Shown here one piece after another: positions 35,516 through 45,557 of a stretch of 64,000 nt of DNA. The translations under genes were made by a program, and so were the position numbers. The stretch is from Alphaproteobacteria bacterium (GTDB taxonomy: Bacteria; Pseudomonadota; Alphaproteobacteria; Rs-D84): assembly GCA_017472065.1 (NCBI GenBank), contig JAFURB010000004.1:1-64000 (forward strand). Reading direction: 5' to 3'. The notes below the pieces were generated by a model, which worked only from the letters and a program-made list of their open reading frames with translations, did not search any database and was not told where the DNA came from. Position 1 is the stretch's first letter, and each line of letters starts with the position of its first letter.

Positions 35516-36232
35516 ATGAGTGGACACAGTAAATGGCATAATATTCAGCACAAGAAAGGCGCAGCCGATGCAGCACGCAGTGGTCTGTTTACAAAATTGG
35601 CACGCGAAATCACAATGGCGGCAAAACTGGGGGATAAAAATCCAGACAATAATCCGCGTTTGCGTCTGGCTATTTTGACAGCACGCAAAAATTCTATGCC
35701 GAACGATAATATCAAACGCGCAATCGAAAAAGCATCAGGCGCAAATACCGAAAGTTACGAAGCCGTTCGTTACGAAGGATATGGTCCAGGTGCCGTGCCT
35801 GTTATTGTAGAAGCATTGACCGACAATCCGCGCCGTACCGTGCCAGAAATCCGCAATATCTTTGCTAAAAACGGTGGAAACATGGGCGAAGAAGGCAGCG
35901 TTGTATTTATGTTCACACGCGCAGGCCAGATTATGTATCCGGCATCAATTGGTAAAACCGAAGATGAAATGATGGAAATTATCATGGATGCAAATGCAGA
36001 CAATCTGGAAACAAGTGAAGAAGGATTTATTATCACAACCAAGCCAGAAGACTTTATCAATGCCCAGAAATTCTTGGCTGATAAACTGGGTGAACCAGAA
36101 CAGGCAGAATTAACATGGATTCCAAATATGCCAATGGATCTGGATGATGAAGCATATGCAAAAATCGAAAAGTTGGTTGATGCATTGGATGCGAACGACG
36201 ATGTTCAAAAAGTATTCACCGCCGCTGCATAA
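35516..36232 (+). CDS. yebC: YebC/TACO1-family protein
   Basis: A 238-residue protein, full length for YebC, starting MSGHSKWHNIQHKKGAADAA. Family motifs include NPRLRLAILTARKNSMPNDN, YEGYGPGAVPVIVEALTDN, and NGGNMGEEGSVVFMF. Some members assist translation of proline-rich stretches; others act as transcription regulators. AAAGG precedes the ATG. In many bacteria yebC precedes ruvC-ruvA-ruvB; here it is divergent from ruvA. Confidence 0.95.
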   Translation: MSGHSKWHNIQHKKGAADAARSGLFTKLAREITMAAKLGDKNPDNNPRLRLAILTARKNSMPNDNIKRAIEKASGANTESYEAVRYEGYGPGAVPVIVEALTDNPRRTVPEIRNIFAKNGGNMGEEGSVVFMFTRAGQIMYPASIGKTEDEMMEIIMDANADNLETSEEGFIITTKPEDFINAQKFLADKLGEPEQAELTWIPNMPMDLDDEAYAKIEKLVDALDANDDVQKVFTAAA

Positions 36233-36255
36233 TGAAATACAGAACAAAAAAAAAT

Positions 36256-36278
36256 AACCCACCAAATGGTGGGTTTGT
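36256..36278. terminator. Bidirectional terminator
   Basis: Hairpin AACCCACC aaat GGTGGGTT between yebC and convergent infB. Confidence 0.85.
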
Positions 36279-36297
36279 TTTTTACATTGTGTTGTCT

Positions 36298-38697
36298 TTA
36301 TATCTTGGCGCGAACTTCTTCGACCTCGTAACATTCGACACGGTCGCCTTCTTTTAAGTCATTATACTTGTCAAAAGACATACCGAATTCAACGCCACCG
36401 GATACTTCTTTGACCTCGTTCTTTTCACGACGCAGTTCGCCAATTTTGCCATCATAGATAACAACATTGTTACGCAACAAGCGAACAAATGCATCTTTCT
36501 TGATGGTGCCTTCACTCATACGGCAACCGGCAACGCGGATGCCTTTGCCAACGGTGAACAGGGCGATAACATCAGCGTATCCAATAAAGTTTTCTTTGCG
36601 TTCTGGGGCCAATTTACCAGACAAGATTTCTTTGATTTCATCGGTGATGCGATAAACAACACTGTGATAACGGATATCAACATTGTTGCTGCGCGCCATG
36701 TCACGAACAACAGAATCCGCACGAACATTAAACGCAATTACGACCGCGCCAGATGCCGTGGCAAGACGGATGTCACCTTCGGTAATCTGGCCAACACCAG
36801 ACGACAGAATATCAACACCAACCTTGTCCGTGTTGATTTCTTTTAACATGTCAACGATGGCCTCAACAGAACCTTGAACGTCTGCACGCAAAATAATTGG
36901 CAGGATAAGTTTCTTGGACTCATCTCGTTTGGCAAACAATTCTTCTAGGCTTGAACGTTTAATGGCGTTTGCCTTGTCCTTGGCCAATTGTGTGCGGTAT
37001 GCGGCAACTTCGCGTGTTTGGGCTTCGGTTTCCATAACGCGCAATTCGTCACCGGCATTTGGTACAGAATCCAATCCCAGAACAACGGTGGGCTGGCCCG
37101 GACGAACAGATTTTACACGCGTGCCATCCGATCCAATAAGACCGCGTACACGACCAAATGTTTCACCAACAACAAATACATCGCCAATTTTTAATGTACC
37201 CTGGCGCATTAATATTGTTGCAACCGCCCCAAGGCCTTTTTCCATTTTTGCTTCAACCACATATGCAACCGCAGGCATTTGGGCATCCGCGGTCAATTCC
37301 ATCATTTCAGCCTGTAACAGAATCGCTTCTTCTAATTTATCCAGACCGATTCTTTTCGTTGCGGAAATTTCAACGCACTGGATATCGCCACCCATTTCTT
37401 CGACCTGGACTTCCTGTTGTAACAGGTCCATTTTAACACGTTGGGCATTTGCCTGGGGCAGGTCGATTTTATTAATCGCAACAATAAATGGAACGCCCGC
37501 CGCCCGGATGTGGTTAATCGCCTCTATCGTTTGTGGCATGATTGAATCGTTTGCCGCAACAACCAAGACAACGATGTCTGCCATTTGCGCGCCACGCGCA
37601 CGCATAGCAGTAAATGTTTCGTGTCCCGGCGTGTCCAAAAAGGTAATCATTTGTCCGGATTTTGTTTTTACTTCGTACGAAGAAATATGCTGGGTAATAC
37701 CACCTGCTTCGCCGGCAACAACATTTGCATTACGGAACGCATCCAACAGGGATGTTTTACCATGGTCAACGTGCCCCACAACAGTCACAACCGGTGCGCG
37801 TGGTGTCATATTTTCTGGATTTGGTTCACGTTCCAATTGGTCTGCATACGGTTTGACAACAACGCGTTTTACCGTTGCACCAAATTCAGATGCAATCAAT
37901 TCCGCAGTATCGGCATCAATAGACTGATTCATTGATACCATCATGCCCATTTCCATTAATTTTTTGACGACATTACCAACTTTTTCCGCCATCGCATTGG
38001 CCAGGTCTTTGACCGTAATCGTATCACCCAAGGATACAACACGTTCAACCTTTTGTGGGGCAGAAAATACCGCACGGGCTTTTTCACGGAAACGTTTTAA
38101 CGATGCCTCGGACCGGCGACGATTTGCACCACGCAGGCCGATTTCTTCGTCATCATCATCACCGCCCATAACAATGTCATGGATAGAAATTTTTCCAGAT
38201 TTCTTGAAATCTTTCTTTGAATGTTTGTTTGGACGCGTATCTTCGTCATCGGCATTATTACGACCACGACGCGCACCCGCCACCGCATTATTGGTAAATG
38301 TCTTTGGTGTGGCCGGTGCCGGTTTTGCACGCGGTTTAGATTCTTCGTCGGCATCTGACACAGTGGATACATTTTCACGCGCAGCCAGTTGTTCGCGCAC
38401 CTGTTCGTATTCGCGTTCTTCGCGTTCAATTTCGGCGGCACGTTTCGCGGCGGCGGCCGCTTCGGCGGCTTCGCGGGCTTTGCGTTCTTCTTCGCGGGCC
38501 TTGGCCGCGGCCAATACAGCGCGCAGTTTTTCATCGGCGGCATTTTTTGGTGTGGCCGATGGGGTCTTTGGTTCGTCACGCAATTCATTGCTGTTTGGTG
38601 CAATTACACGACGACGACGTTCAACAAAAACCGCGTCACCTTTCTTGCTGTGTACCGCATCAATTGTTACAGATTTTCCAAGTGTCAGTGTTGCCAT
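36298..38697 (-). CDS. infB: Translation initiation factor IF-2
   Basis: A 799-residue GTPase that brings fMet-tRNA to the 30S subunit. The N-terminal 290 residues are charged and Ala-rich (with [18 protein letters not shown]), as usual for IF-2. The G domain carries [22 protein letters not shown] and NKIDLP. Domains II-IV follow ([34 protein letters not shown]). GAAGGAAGC precedes the ATG. It follows nusA with a 100-nt gap holding heptameric repeats. The usual downstream rbfA and truB are missing. Confidence 0.97.
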   Translation of the reverse strand: MATLTLGKSVTIDAVHSKKGDAVFVERRRRVIAPNSNELRDEPKTPSATPKNAADEKLRAVLAAAKAREEERKAREAAEAAAAAKRAAEIEREEREYEQVREQLAARENVSTVSDADEESKPRAKPAPATPKTFTNNAVAGARRGRNNADDEDTRPNKHSKKDFKKSGKISIHDIVMGGDDDDEEIGLRGANRRRSEASLKRFREKARAVFSAPQKVERVVSLGDTITVKDLANAMAEKVGNVVKKLMEMGMMVSMNQSIDADTAELIASEFGATVKRVVVKPYADQLEREPNPENMTPRAPVVTVVGHVDHGKTSLLDAFRNANVVAGEAGGITQHISSYEVKTKSGQMITFLDTPGHETFTAMRARGAQMADIVVLVVAANDSIMPQTIEAINHIRAAGVPFIVAINKIDLPQANAQRVKMDLLQQEVQVEEMGGDIQCVEISATKRIGLDKLEEAILLQAEMMELTADAQMPAVAYVVEAKMEKGLGAVATILMRQGTLKIGDVFVVGETFGRVRGLIGSDGTRVKSVRPGQPTVVLGLDSVPNAGDELRVMETEAQTREVAAYRTQLAKDKANAIKRSSLEELFAKRDESKKLILPIILRADVQGSVEAIVDMLKEINTDKVGVDILSSGVGQITEGDIRLATASGAVVIAFNVRADSVVRDMARSNNVDIRYHSVVYRITDEIKEILSGKLAPERKENFIGYADVIALFTVGKGIRVAGCRMSEGTIKKDAFVRLLRNNVVIYDGKIGELRREKNEVKEVSGGVEFGMSFDKYNDLKEGDRVECYEVEEVRAKI

Positions 38698-38723
38698 ATA
38701 CTTGCTTCCTTCGTTAGCAAGCA

Positions 38724-38798
38724 GAGTTCAGAGTTCAGAGTTCAGAGTTCAGATGTTTTTAGTATCTGCACTCTGCACTCTGCAAACTGCACTCTGCG
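38724..38798. repeat. Heptameric inverted repeat array between nusA and infB
   Basis: Left arm: four perfect copies of GAGTTCA (38724-38751). Right arm: CTGCACT, CTGCACT, CTGCAAA, CTGCACT plus CTGC (38766-38797). In RNA the arms pair as a long hairpin with one mismatch per heptad, between the nusA stop codon and the infB ribosome binding site. Confidence 0.85.
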
Positions 38799-38799
38799 A

Positions 38800-40338
38800 T
38801 TATTCTTCGTCCTGGGTTATGCCGTATGCAACCTCGCGCGCTTTCATAATAATGCGGCCCGCCAGGCGGCTTGACATATTGTCTTCGCCCAAGATTTCGA
38901 CCAATTCATCAGATGCCAAATCCGCCAAATCATCCAGTGATTTAATGCCGGCTGCACCTAATTTCATAATTGTTGGACGTTTGATAAATGTAAATGTTAA
39001 CAAATCATCAGACATGCCCAATTTGTGACCCTGGTCAATATAATCTTGTTCGATTTTATTCAGATAATCTTTGGCGCGTTTTTGTAATTCGGCCGCCAAT
39101 TCTGAATTAAAGCCTTCGATTGATTCCAATTCGCTTAATTCAACAAATGCGATTTCTTCGATTGTACGGAAACCTTCGGTAATCAGCAGATGTGCAATCA
39201 TTTCATCCACATCCAGGCCCGCGATAAACAATTCTGTCTTTTCTTTGAATTCTTTGGCGCGACGTTCTTGTTCTTCGGTTTCGTTCATAACATCGATATT
39301 CCAGCCAGTCAACTGTGATGCCAAACGCACATTTTGACCACGACGACCAATTGCCAATGATTGTTGATCTTCGTTTACAACAACGGCGGCGGTACGGGTA
39401 TCTTCGTCAACGATGATTTTTGCGACCTTGGCAGGTTGCATAGCGTTCACGATAAATACGGCCGGATCTTCGGAATACAAAATAACATCAATTTTTTCAC
39501 CGTGGCATTCGTTGATAACAGGCTGGATACGAGTACCCTTGATACCAACAGTCATACCAACCGCGTCAATTGATGGATCAGCGGTTTCAACAGCGATTTT
39601 CGCATGTGAACCCGGCGCACGCGCAACAGATTTAATTTTGATAATGCCTTCATAGATTTCTGGCACTTCTTGGACAAACAGTTTTTCCATAAACATTGGA
39701 TGTGTACGGGTCAGGAAAATTTGTGGTCCTGAATTAGAACGCGCAACATCCATAATCAATGCACGAACACGATCACCAACGGTTAAACGTTCACCAGGGA
39801 TTAATTCAGAACCCTTGATATAACCTTCGGCTTTGCCATTGATATCAACAAAGATGTTGCCGAATTCAATGCGCTTAACAACACCGCTGACGATGTCGCC
39901 AATATTGTCTTTGAATTCTTCGTATTGACGGCCTTTTTCAGCATCGCGAACGCGTGCAGTCATAATCTGTTTTGCCGTCTGGAACGCCATGCGACCAAAT
40001 TCTGGTTCTGGCAATGCATCTTCGACCGTGTCACCAACAACCGGTGATTTGGCATATTTTTTTGCCTGGTCAACCGTTAGCATTGTGTTTGGATCATATT
40101 CTTCGCCCATGCTTTCTGGGGATTCGATAACTGTAAACAAGCGTTTAACATAAATCGCACCGTTCTTGCGATCAATGTTTGCAACAATATTAAATTCTTC
40201 GCCATATTTATGCTTAGCGATTTTGGCAATCGCCGCTTCTAATGATTCAATAACAATTTCACGATCAATCATCTTTTCCTGGGCCAGTGATTCAATTGCA
40301 AGTAATAAATCCTGGCGTGGCATCGAAACAAAAGACAT
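38800..40338 (-). CDS. nusA: Transcription termination/antitermination factor NusA
   Basis: A 512-residue protein with the NusA domain order. It has an N-terminal RNA-polymerase-binding domain, an S1 domain (VSGVVKRIEFGNIFVDINGK), KH1-KH2 (VGMTVGIKGTRIQPVINECH, RRGQNVRLASQLTGWNIDV) and C-terminal acidic repeats. AAGGAGTAAAACAA precedes the first ATG. rimP, normally upstream, is absent. The leader contains a GC-rich hairpin followed by a short T-run, possibly an attenuator. Confidence 0.97.
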   Translation of the reverse strand: MSFVSMPRQDLLLAIESLAQEKMIDREIVIESLEAAIAKIAKHKYGEEFNIVANIDRKNGAIYVKRLFTVIESPESMGEEYDPNTMLTVDQAKKYAKSPVVGDTVEDALPEPEFGRMAFQTAKQIMTARVRDAEKGRQYEEFKDNIGDIVSGVVKRIEFGNIFVDINGKAEGYIKGSELIPGERLTVGDRVRALIMDVARSNSGPQIFLTRTHPMFMEKLFVQEVPEIYEGIIKIKSVARAPGSHAKIAVETADPSIDAVGMTVGIKGTRIQPVINECHGEKIDVILYSEDPAVFIVNAMQPAKVAKIIVDEDTRTAAVVVNEDQQSLAIGRRGQNVRLASQLTGWNIDVMNETEEQERRAKEFKEKTELFIAGLDVDEMIAHLLITEGFRTIEEIAFVELSELESIEGFNSELAAELQKRAKDYLNKIEQDYIDQGHKLGMSDDLLTFTFIKRPTIMKLGAAGIKSLDDLADLASDELVEILGEDNMSSRLAGRIIMKAREVAYGITQDEE

Positions 40339-40378
40339 TTGTTTTACTCCTTATACTTGTTTACGTGTCTTATTAAAA

Positions 40379-40402
40379 GGCGGGGTTCTTTCAACCCCGC
40401 CC
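40379..40402 (-). promoter_or_regulatory. Leader hairpin upstream of nusA, attenuator-like
   Basis: Minus strand GGCGGGG ttgaaagaa CCCCGCC followed by TTTTAAT, about 40 nt before the nusA start and downstream of its promoter. This would be a weak intrinsic terminator in the leader. Confidence 0.5.
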
Positions 40403-40429
40403 TTAAAAAACTGATTTAAGAACAAGTCT

Positions 40430-40457
40430 ATTCTAGCATCGAATCGATTAATTGCAA
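40430..40457 (-). promoter_or_regulatory. nusA promoter
   Basis: Minus strand TTGCAA (40457-40452), 16 nt, TAGAAT (40435-40430). Confidence 0.65.
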
Positions 40458-40476
40458 GGAAAAAGTAGAATATTAT

Positions 40477-40505
40477 TTGACGGTTGGGCTTTTGGGTTTT
40501 ATACT
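40477..40505 (+). promoter_or_regulatory. lptF promoter, leaderless type
   Basis: TTGACG (40477-40482), 17 nt, TATACT (40500-40505). The lptF ATG lies 7 nt after the -10 box and no Shine-Dalgarno is present. Confidence 0.7.
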
Positions 40506-40512
40506 GTGTTTT

Positions 40513-41571
40513 ATGAAGATTCTTAATAAATATTTTTCACGGCAACTTATCGCGATATTTTTTATGTTGCTGATGGTGTTGACGGGGTTGGCGTGGATGG
40601 TGCAAATCATGTCCATGATGAAATTCCTGTTGAACTATGGCGTGAATTTGGGCAGTTTCTTGGGATTAACCGCATTAATGATACCTTTTATCATGTCGAT
40701 TATCGTACCATTTGTTACATTTATTGCGGTAATATTTATCTACAACAAATTGATATCAGATAACGAAGTAACCGTGATGGCGGCATCGGGCATGTCACCA
40801 AAACAGATTGCAAAACCTGCATTGTGGTTGGCGGGGGTGCTGACGGTTTTACACCTGGGGTTAAGTGTTTGGTTGGTACCGGCCAGCCAATCAAAATTCT
40901 ATGACACACAGTGGAATTTGCGTTACGGTATGGCCCACATGAAATTACAAGAAGGTGCATTTACCGAACTGAACGACGGGTTGGTCGTATATGTGGACAA
41001 GGTGTCTGGACATGACCTGGCCCAGGTGATGTTGTCTGATAAGCGTGACGCAGGCGCATGGCAGGCTATATTTGCAGAAAAAGGCAAATTGGTATCAACG
41101 CCACGGGGGCTGTCTATTGTTATGACAAACGGTTCGTTGCAGGCAACGGGCAATGCCATGGTAACCGGAACATTTGATACATTTGACATGGATTTGAATA
41201 TTGTAGACAAAGGCGACAACACATCTTTTCGTGTTCGTCGTGTTCCAACAATTCAATTAATTAAATCTGTGTTGGATTCACCAGACATCAAACGCCATAA
41301 AACAGTTTTAACAGAATTGGCAAATCGTATTTTGATGCCGTTTATGAACCTGGTATTGGCCGCACTGTGTGTATGCATATTATTGCGTTCATCATTGTTG
41401 CGTCGCAGGGCCAGTGTTGCACCTGCGATTGCGGTCGCATCAATGGCGGCAGTGATGGCATTGTTTATGTCAGGCGCGAATATGATTGCCAGTCTTAGCG
41501 GATTATTCATCCTGGGCATACTTGAATTTGTGTTATTTATTGGTATATTATTCGTATTGGCCAAAAAATGA
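40513..41571 (+). CDS. lptF: LPS export permease LptF
   Basis: A 352-residue YjgP/YjgQ-family permease with six membrane helices (three before and three after a periplasmic jellyroll domain). It moves LPS from the inner membrane to the Lpt bridge with LptB and LptG. The N-terminus MKILNKYFSRQLIAIFFMLL and the loop VMAASGMSPKQIAKPA are typical. The ATG at 40513 is 7 nt after a -10 box. It overlaps lptD by four bases. lptG, its usual partner gene, is not adjacent. Confidence 0.92.
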   Translation: MKILNKYFSRQLIAIFFMLLMVLTGLAWMVQIMSMMKFLLNYGVNLGSFLGLTALMIPFIMSIIVPFVTFIAVIFIYNKLISDNEVTVMAASGMSPKQIAKPALWLAGVLTVLHLGLSVWLVPASQSKFYDTQWNLRYGMAHMKLQEGAFTELNDGLVVYVDKVSGHDLAQVMLSDKRDAGAWQAIFAEKGKLVSTPRGLSIVMTNGSLQATGNAMVTGTFDTFDMDLNIVDKGDNTSFRVRRVPTIQLIKSVLDSPDIKRHKTVLTELANRILMPFMNLVLAALCVCILLRSSLLRRRASVAPAIAVASMAAVMALFMSGANMIASLSGLFILGILEFVLFIGILFVLAKK

Positions 41572-43592
41572 AGAAAACATCTGTGTTTTTAATGTTTGCG
41601 TATGCGGTATCAAATACCGCAGTGGCCAGTATGTCAATCAGTGCCGACGAACCCAAGACTATTACCGCTGATAAAATTGAATACGACATCAAAAGTTCTA
41701 CGATAAAAACATCGGGACAGACAGAAATCATTAACAAATCAGGCCAGCGCATGACACTGGTCGATTCTTATATTTCACAAGATGGTAATAATTTAACCGG
41801 TGACGATATCCGTTTGTGGATTGGTGATCATGTGTATATTGAATCTGCAAACATCGAAAGAACCGGCAATACAACCGTTGCGCGTGACGCATTGTTCACA
41901 GCATGCGATAACTGTGACAGTTTTGGTGATGCATGGGAAATATCTACATACAAAATTGTATATAAAATGGATGAACGCATGCTGCGATTCTATAGTCCGG
42001 TGATGTGGGCATATGATATACCGGTGCTGTGGTTGCCATATTTTGAAATGCCAGACCCGGGGGTGAAATATAAAACTGGATTTTTAACCCCAGATTTTGA
42101 ATCTACGAATAAAATGGGAACCCAGATAAACATCCCAATTTATGTCAATTTTTCTGATACGCATGATATGACAGCAACATTGTCATATTTGACCCAGGAA
42201 AATCCTTTGTTCCAGATTGAACACCGGTTAAATGCGTCGCATTCTGAATATCGTACCCAGGCATCTTATACATATAACAAGGCCGGGGAAAGTCGTTGGC
42301 ATATTTTCAATGATGATGTTATCGAACTGGGGGATAATGCACGCGCAACAATATTCTTGGAACGCGCATCAGATAAAACATATCTGCAGAAATATGGATT
42401 CTATAGCGACCAGCCTTATTTGGATTCTGGGGCAAAACTGGAATTGTTTGGACAATCATCGTATGTTGTCGCAGATGCACACATATTCCAAGAAATGCGT
42501 ACAGAATATCGTGGCAACAGCACAATCCCCAGTGGCAATATTTTGCCAAATATTCGCGGTGTGTATCAAACCCAGCCGTTATTCAATGAAACATATATGA
42601 CATTTATCACAGACATCCTGGGCGTGTCGGGGGATGGCATGTCATCCCAGCGTTTAACCGGTGATGCACGCATAACATCACCATGGACACTGTGGGGGGG
42701 AAATCGCCTGACATTAAGTTTGGATGCGCGATATGACCTGTACCATTTTGATAACACGGATTTAGTTGATGCGTACGATTTTTCCGGTTTCAAAAACAGA
42801 TTCTTGCCCAGCGGATATGCCGAGTGGGGATTGCCAATGTTTCGGACATCACAAAACTGGACCCAGGTTATTGAACCGCGCGCACGCCTGACCGTGATGC
42901 GCCGAACAGAAGACGAACAGTTTAGTTTGAACACCGATTCTGCAGGAACATTTTTGTCTGATTCAACACTGTTTTCTGACAACAGATTTTCTGGATATGA
43001 TTTATGGGAAAATGGAACATTTGCAGACTATGGTATGCGTTGGTCCGCGTTTAACAATAACGATGGTTCAACCGCAGAAGTTTTCTTGGGCCAGGCATAT
43101 GATTTTACCGACCGTGCCGCAACCGATATCAACAGTGGTTATCATCACGGGGCAAGTGACTATGTCGCGCGCATTGGATATAACAACAATAAATGGTTAG
43201 ATGTCGCGACGCGTTTTCGTTTAGACAGAACTGATTTAGCATTGCGCCACATGGAAACATCAATGCATTTGGGAACATCTAAGAATTTCTTAAATGTGGG
43301 GCATATTTGGTCACAACAATTCGAAGATACAATGGCGCGCGAAGATAATATTAACGAAGCCGTCATCGGTGCCGGGATTCAATTAACAAATCGTTGGGCA
43401 TTGCGATGGAACGGTATCTATAACATGACCATTGGCGAATTTCAGCGTCATACCGGTGGATTTTTCTATGAACATCCATGCTATTATTTATCAATCGAAT
43501 ATCGTCGCGATAACGCGGTCAAAGAAGACTATGTCGGAACAACAACATTTCAATTCAGATTTGGGATGAGCATTGATGGCCAACGATATTAA
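41568..43592 (+). CDS. lptD: LPS-assembly outer-membrane protein LptD
   Basis: A 674-residue protein with a signal peptide (about residues 1-20). The OstA-like N-terminal domain (TITADKIEYDIKSSTIKTSG) is followed by a long beta-barrel rich in aromatic residues. A conserved lipid-insertion region reads PVLWLPYFEMPDPGVKYKTG. Cysteines lie at CDNCDS and near the C-terminus (YEHPCYYLSIEYRR), matching LptD disulphide positions. It inserts LPS into the outer leaflet with LptE. It overlaps lptF (ATGA). Confidence 0.93.
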   Translation: MKKTSVFLMFAYAVSNTAVASMSISADEPKTITADKIEYDIKSSTIKTSGQTEIINKSGQRMTLVDSYISQDGNNLTGDDIRLWIGDHVYIESANIERTGNTTVARDALFTACDNCDSFGDAWEISTYKIVYKMDERMLRFYSPVMWAYDIPVLWLPYFEMPDPGVKYKTGFLTPDFESTNKMGTQINIPIYVNFSDTHDMTATLSYLTQENPLFQIEHRLNASHSEYRTQASYTYNKAGESRWHIFNDDVIELGDNARATIFLERASDKTYLQKYGFYSDQPYLDSGAKLELFGQSSYVVADAHIFQEMRTEYRGNSTIPSGNILPNIRGVYQTQPLFNETYMTFITDILGVSGDGMSSQRLTGDARITSPWTLWGGNRLTLSLDARYDLYHFDNTDLVDAYDFSGFKNRFLPSGYAEWGLPMFRTSQNWTQVIEPRARLTVMRRTEDEQFSLNTDSAGTFLSDSTLFSDNRFSGYDLWENGTFADYGMRWSAFNNNDGSTAEVFLGQAYDFTDRAATDINSGYHHGASDYVARIGYNNNKWLDVATRFRLDRTDLALRHMETSMHLGTSKNFLNVGHIWSQQFEDTMAREDNINEAVIGAGIQLTNRWALRWNGIYNMTIGEFQRHTGGFFYEHPCYYLSIEYRRDNAVKEDYVGTTTFQFRFGMSIDGQRY

Positions 43593-43611
43593 TCAAAGGA
43601 CGGAAGGGAAT

Positions 43612-44430
43612 ATGAAAAAAGCACTGATATTTTTATCAATAATGTTTGCGATGCCGGCATATGCAGCATCGGTTGTTGCAACGATTAACGGTAAACCAAT
43701 TACAGATACAGATGTAACATCGCGTACAACACTGATGGCAAAGCAAGGCAAAACATCGGCTGACAATCGTCGGGTGGCATTAAATGCAATTATTGATGAT
43801 GCGGTTAAGTTGGCACATGCATCAAACTTTGGCGTGGTGCCAAGTGATGACGATGTTGATAAAGAACTGAAAAAAATGAAGTTGGGCGATTTGTCCGCAG
43901 CGGAACGCGATATGGCGCGCAGTGCGCTGAAATCTGAAATCGCATGGCAGGTTCTGGTTGCGCGAACAATCGTACCAAACATTGATGTGTCTGCCGAAGA
44001 AATTGATGCAGAAAAAAAATCACTGGCGGTGGAACACGGATTGCCCATTGAAATGACAATTGTGCGTCTGGTTAACATTCCGGAATCAGTTGCAAAAAAA
44101 CTGACCACACCAAAAAATTGCGACGATGCAATTAAAATCGCAGAAGATTTAGGTGGCGCACCACAAAAGATTACAGCCATGCAATATGAATTAGCCACCG
44201 ATGTTCGCGAACAAGTGGTGGCGTTAAAAAAACTGACATGGTCGCCACGGGTGGATGGCAATGTTTTGTTGGTATGTGATTCTAAAAAGACCAAAGAATA
44301 CGGTGACCTGGACGATATTATTAAACAAAACGCAGTATTCAAATCTGCGATGTTCCAGGCCGACCAGCAATTAAAACAATTACGACGCAAGGCAGTGATT
44401 GTTATTAACGACGACAGATACAAGATATAA
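43612..44430 (+). CDS. SurA-like periplasmic chaperone
   Basis: A 272-residue protein; the start at 43612 is chosen for GAAGGG and a signal peptide (MKKALIFLSIMFAMPAYA). The N-terminal chaperone domain starts VVATINGKPITDTDVTSRTT, as in SurA. The middle may be a degenerate parvulin fold, since typical PPIase motifs are not recognisable. The last 35 residues (QLKQLRRKAVIVINDDRYKI) match the SurA C-terminal helix and strand. Its place after lptD, where surA sits in many proteobacteria, supports a role in outer-membrane protein folding. Confidence 0.8.
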   Translation: MKKALIFLSIMFAMPAYAASVVATINGKPITDTDVTSRTTLMAKQGKTSADNRRVALNAIIDDAVKLAHASNFGVVPSDDDVDKELKKMKLGDLSAAERDMARSALKSEIAWQVLVARTIVPNIDVSAEEIDAEKKSLAVEHGLPIEMTIVRLVNIPESVAKKLTTPKNCDDAIKIAEDLGGAPQKITAMQYELATDVREQVVALKKLTWSPRVDGNVLLVCDSKKTKEYGDLDDIIKQNAVFKSAMFQADQQLKQLRRKAVIVINDDRYKI

Positions 44431-44433
44431 ACA

Positions 44434-45534
44434 ATGACAAAGCAAATTTTATTTAACCTGAATGATGCAGAACTGGCCCAGTTTGTTGAACAAATGGGTC
44501 AACCAAAGTTTCGCGCCAAACAAATTCGCGAGTGGTTATTGCGTGGCGCACCTGATTTCGCATCAATGAAAAATATCCCTGATGCTTTACGCAAAGACCT
44601 GGATAAGGTGGCACAAACATTACCGGTTAAGATTATTAAAAAACTGGAATCTGCAGACGGCGAAACAACTAAATTCTTGCTGGAACTGGGCGATGGCGAA
44701 ACGATTGAGTGTGTTTTGATGCGTACAACATACGGCAACAGTGTTTGTGTCAGTTCCCAGGCAGGTTGTGCAATGGGATGCCGTTTCTGTGCCAGTACAC
44801 TGTTGGGTCTAAAACGCAATTTAACCGCCAATGAAATATTTGCACAAATATTGGTTGCACACTGGGAATTGCGTAGTGATAAATTTAGCGATAAACCTAT
44901 TCGACCAAATGGTGATGTAAATAACAATGATGTTTCGCATATTGTTATTATGGGAACCGGCGAACCATTACAAAACACAGAAAATGTAATCGATTTTATT
45001 GAACGCGCGAATCGTGAAATGGGAATTGGATGGCGACGAATAACGGTATCAACATGCGGCATTGTGCCAGGTATCGAACGACTGATTGATTGGGGCCGAC
45101 CAATAAATTTGGCAATTTCTTTGCATGCGCCAACCGATGAATTGCGTTCACAAATAATGCCGATTAACAATAAATATAAATTAAGCGAAGTACTGGATGC
45201 GGCATGGCGTTTCACAGACAATCATAATCGGCAATTAATGATTGAATACATATTGCTGGGGCGGCGCGATGAAAATGGGGAAACTGTTTTATACAACGCA
45301 ACACCAGAATATGCAGAAAAGTTATCACAACTGTTACAAGGTAAAAATTGTATGGTGAATTTAATACCGTGGAACGCCGTTGATGAACGCGATTTTGCAT
45401 CACCATCGGGTAACGCGGTGCATCGTTTCCAAGATATCCTTATCAAGAACGGTATTCATACGCGTATTCGCCGCGAACGCGGAACAGATATCGGTTCGGC
45501 GTGCGGGCAATTGCGATTAAATAATGCAAAATAA
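44434..45534 (+). CDS. rlmN: 23S rRNA/tRNA adenine-C2 methyltransferase RlmN
   Basis: A 366-residue radical SAM enzyme that methylates C2 of A2503 in 23S rRNA and A37 in tRNAs. The 4Fe-4S motif is CAMGCRFC with Cys112, 116 and 119. The methyl-carrying Cys lies in GSACGQL near the C-terminus. GTGEPLQNTENV and ISLHAPTDELRSQIMPIN are family-typical. It follows the SurA-like gene by 3 nt, the last gene of the lpt operon. Confidence 0.97.
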   Translation: MTKQILFNLNDAELAQFVEQMGQPKFRAKQIREWLLRGAPDFASMKNIPDALRKDLDKVAQTLPVKIIKKLESADGETTKFLLELGDGETIECVLMRTTYGNSVCVSSQAGCAMGCRFCASTLLGLKRNLTANEIFAQILVAHWELRSDKFSDKPIRPNGDVNNNDVSHIVIMGTGEPLQNTENVIDFIERANREMGIGWRRITVSTCGIVPGIERLIDWGRPINLAISLHAPTDELRSQIMPINNKYKLSEVLDAAWRFTDNHNRQLMIEYILLGRRDENGETVLYNATPEYAEKLSQLLQGKNCMVNLIPWNAVDERDFASPSGNAVHRFQDILIKNGIHTRIRRERGTDIGSACGQLRLNNAK

Positions 45535-45557
45535 AAATCCCCAAGATGGGGATTTTT
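45534..45557. terminator. Bidirectional terminator
   Basis: Hairpin AAAAATCCCC aagat GGGGATTTTT between rlmN and the convergent gene. Confidence 0.85.

Noticed and set aside
33854..38798. Heptameric repeat arrays as CRISPR
   Set aside because: Units are 7 nt and contiguous with no spacers, and no cas genes are present.
36914..39028. Long plus-strand open frames (337 and 361 codons) opposite infB and nusA
   Set aside because: They lie antisense to clearly recognised infB and nusA codons, lack ribosome binding sites and have low-complexity Ser/Thr/Arg-rich translations typical of shadow frames.
43593..44423. Minus-strand frame of 276 codons opposite the SurA-like gene
   Set aside because: It mirrors the reading frame of a gene with a signal peptide, ribosome binding site and operon context; it has neither a start signal nor a family.
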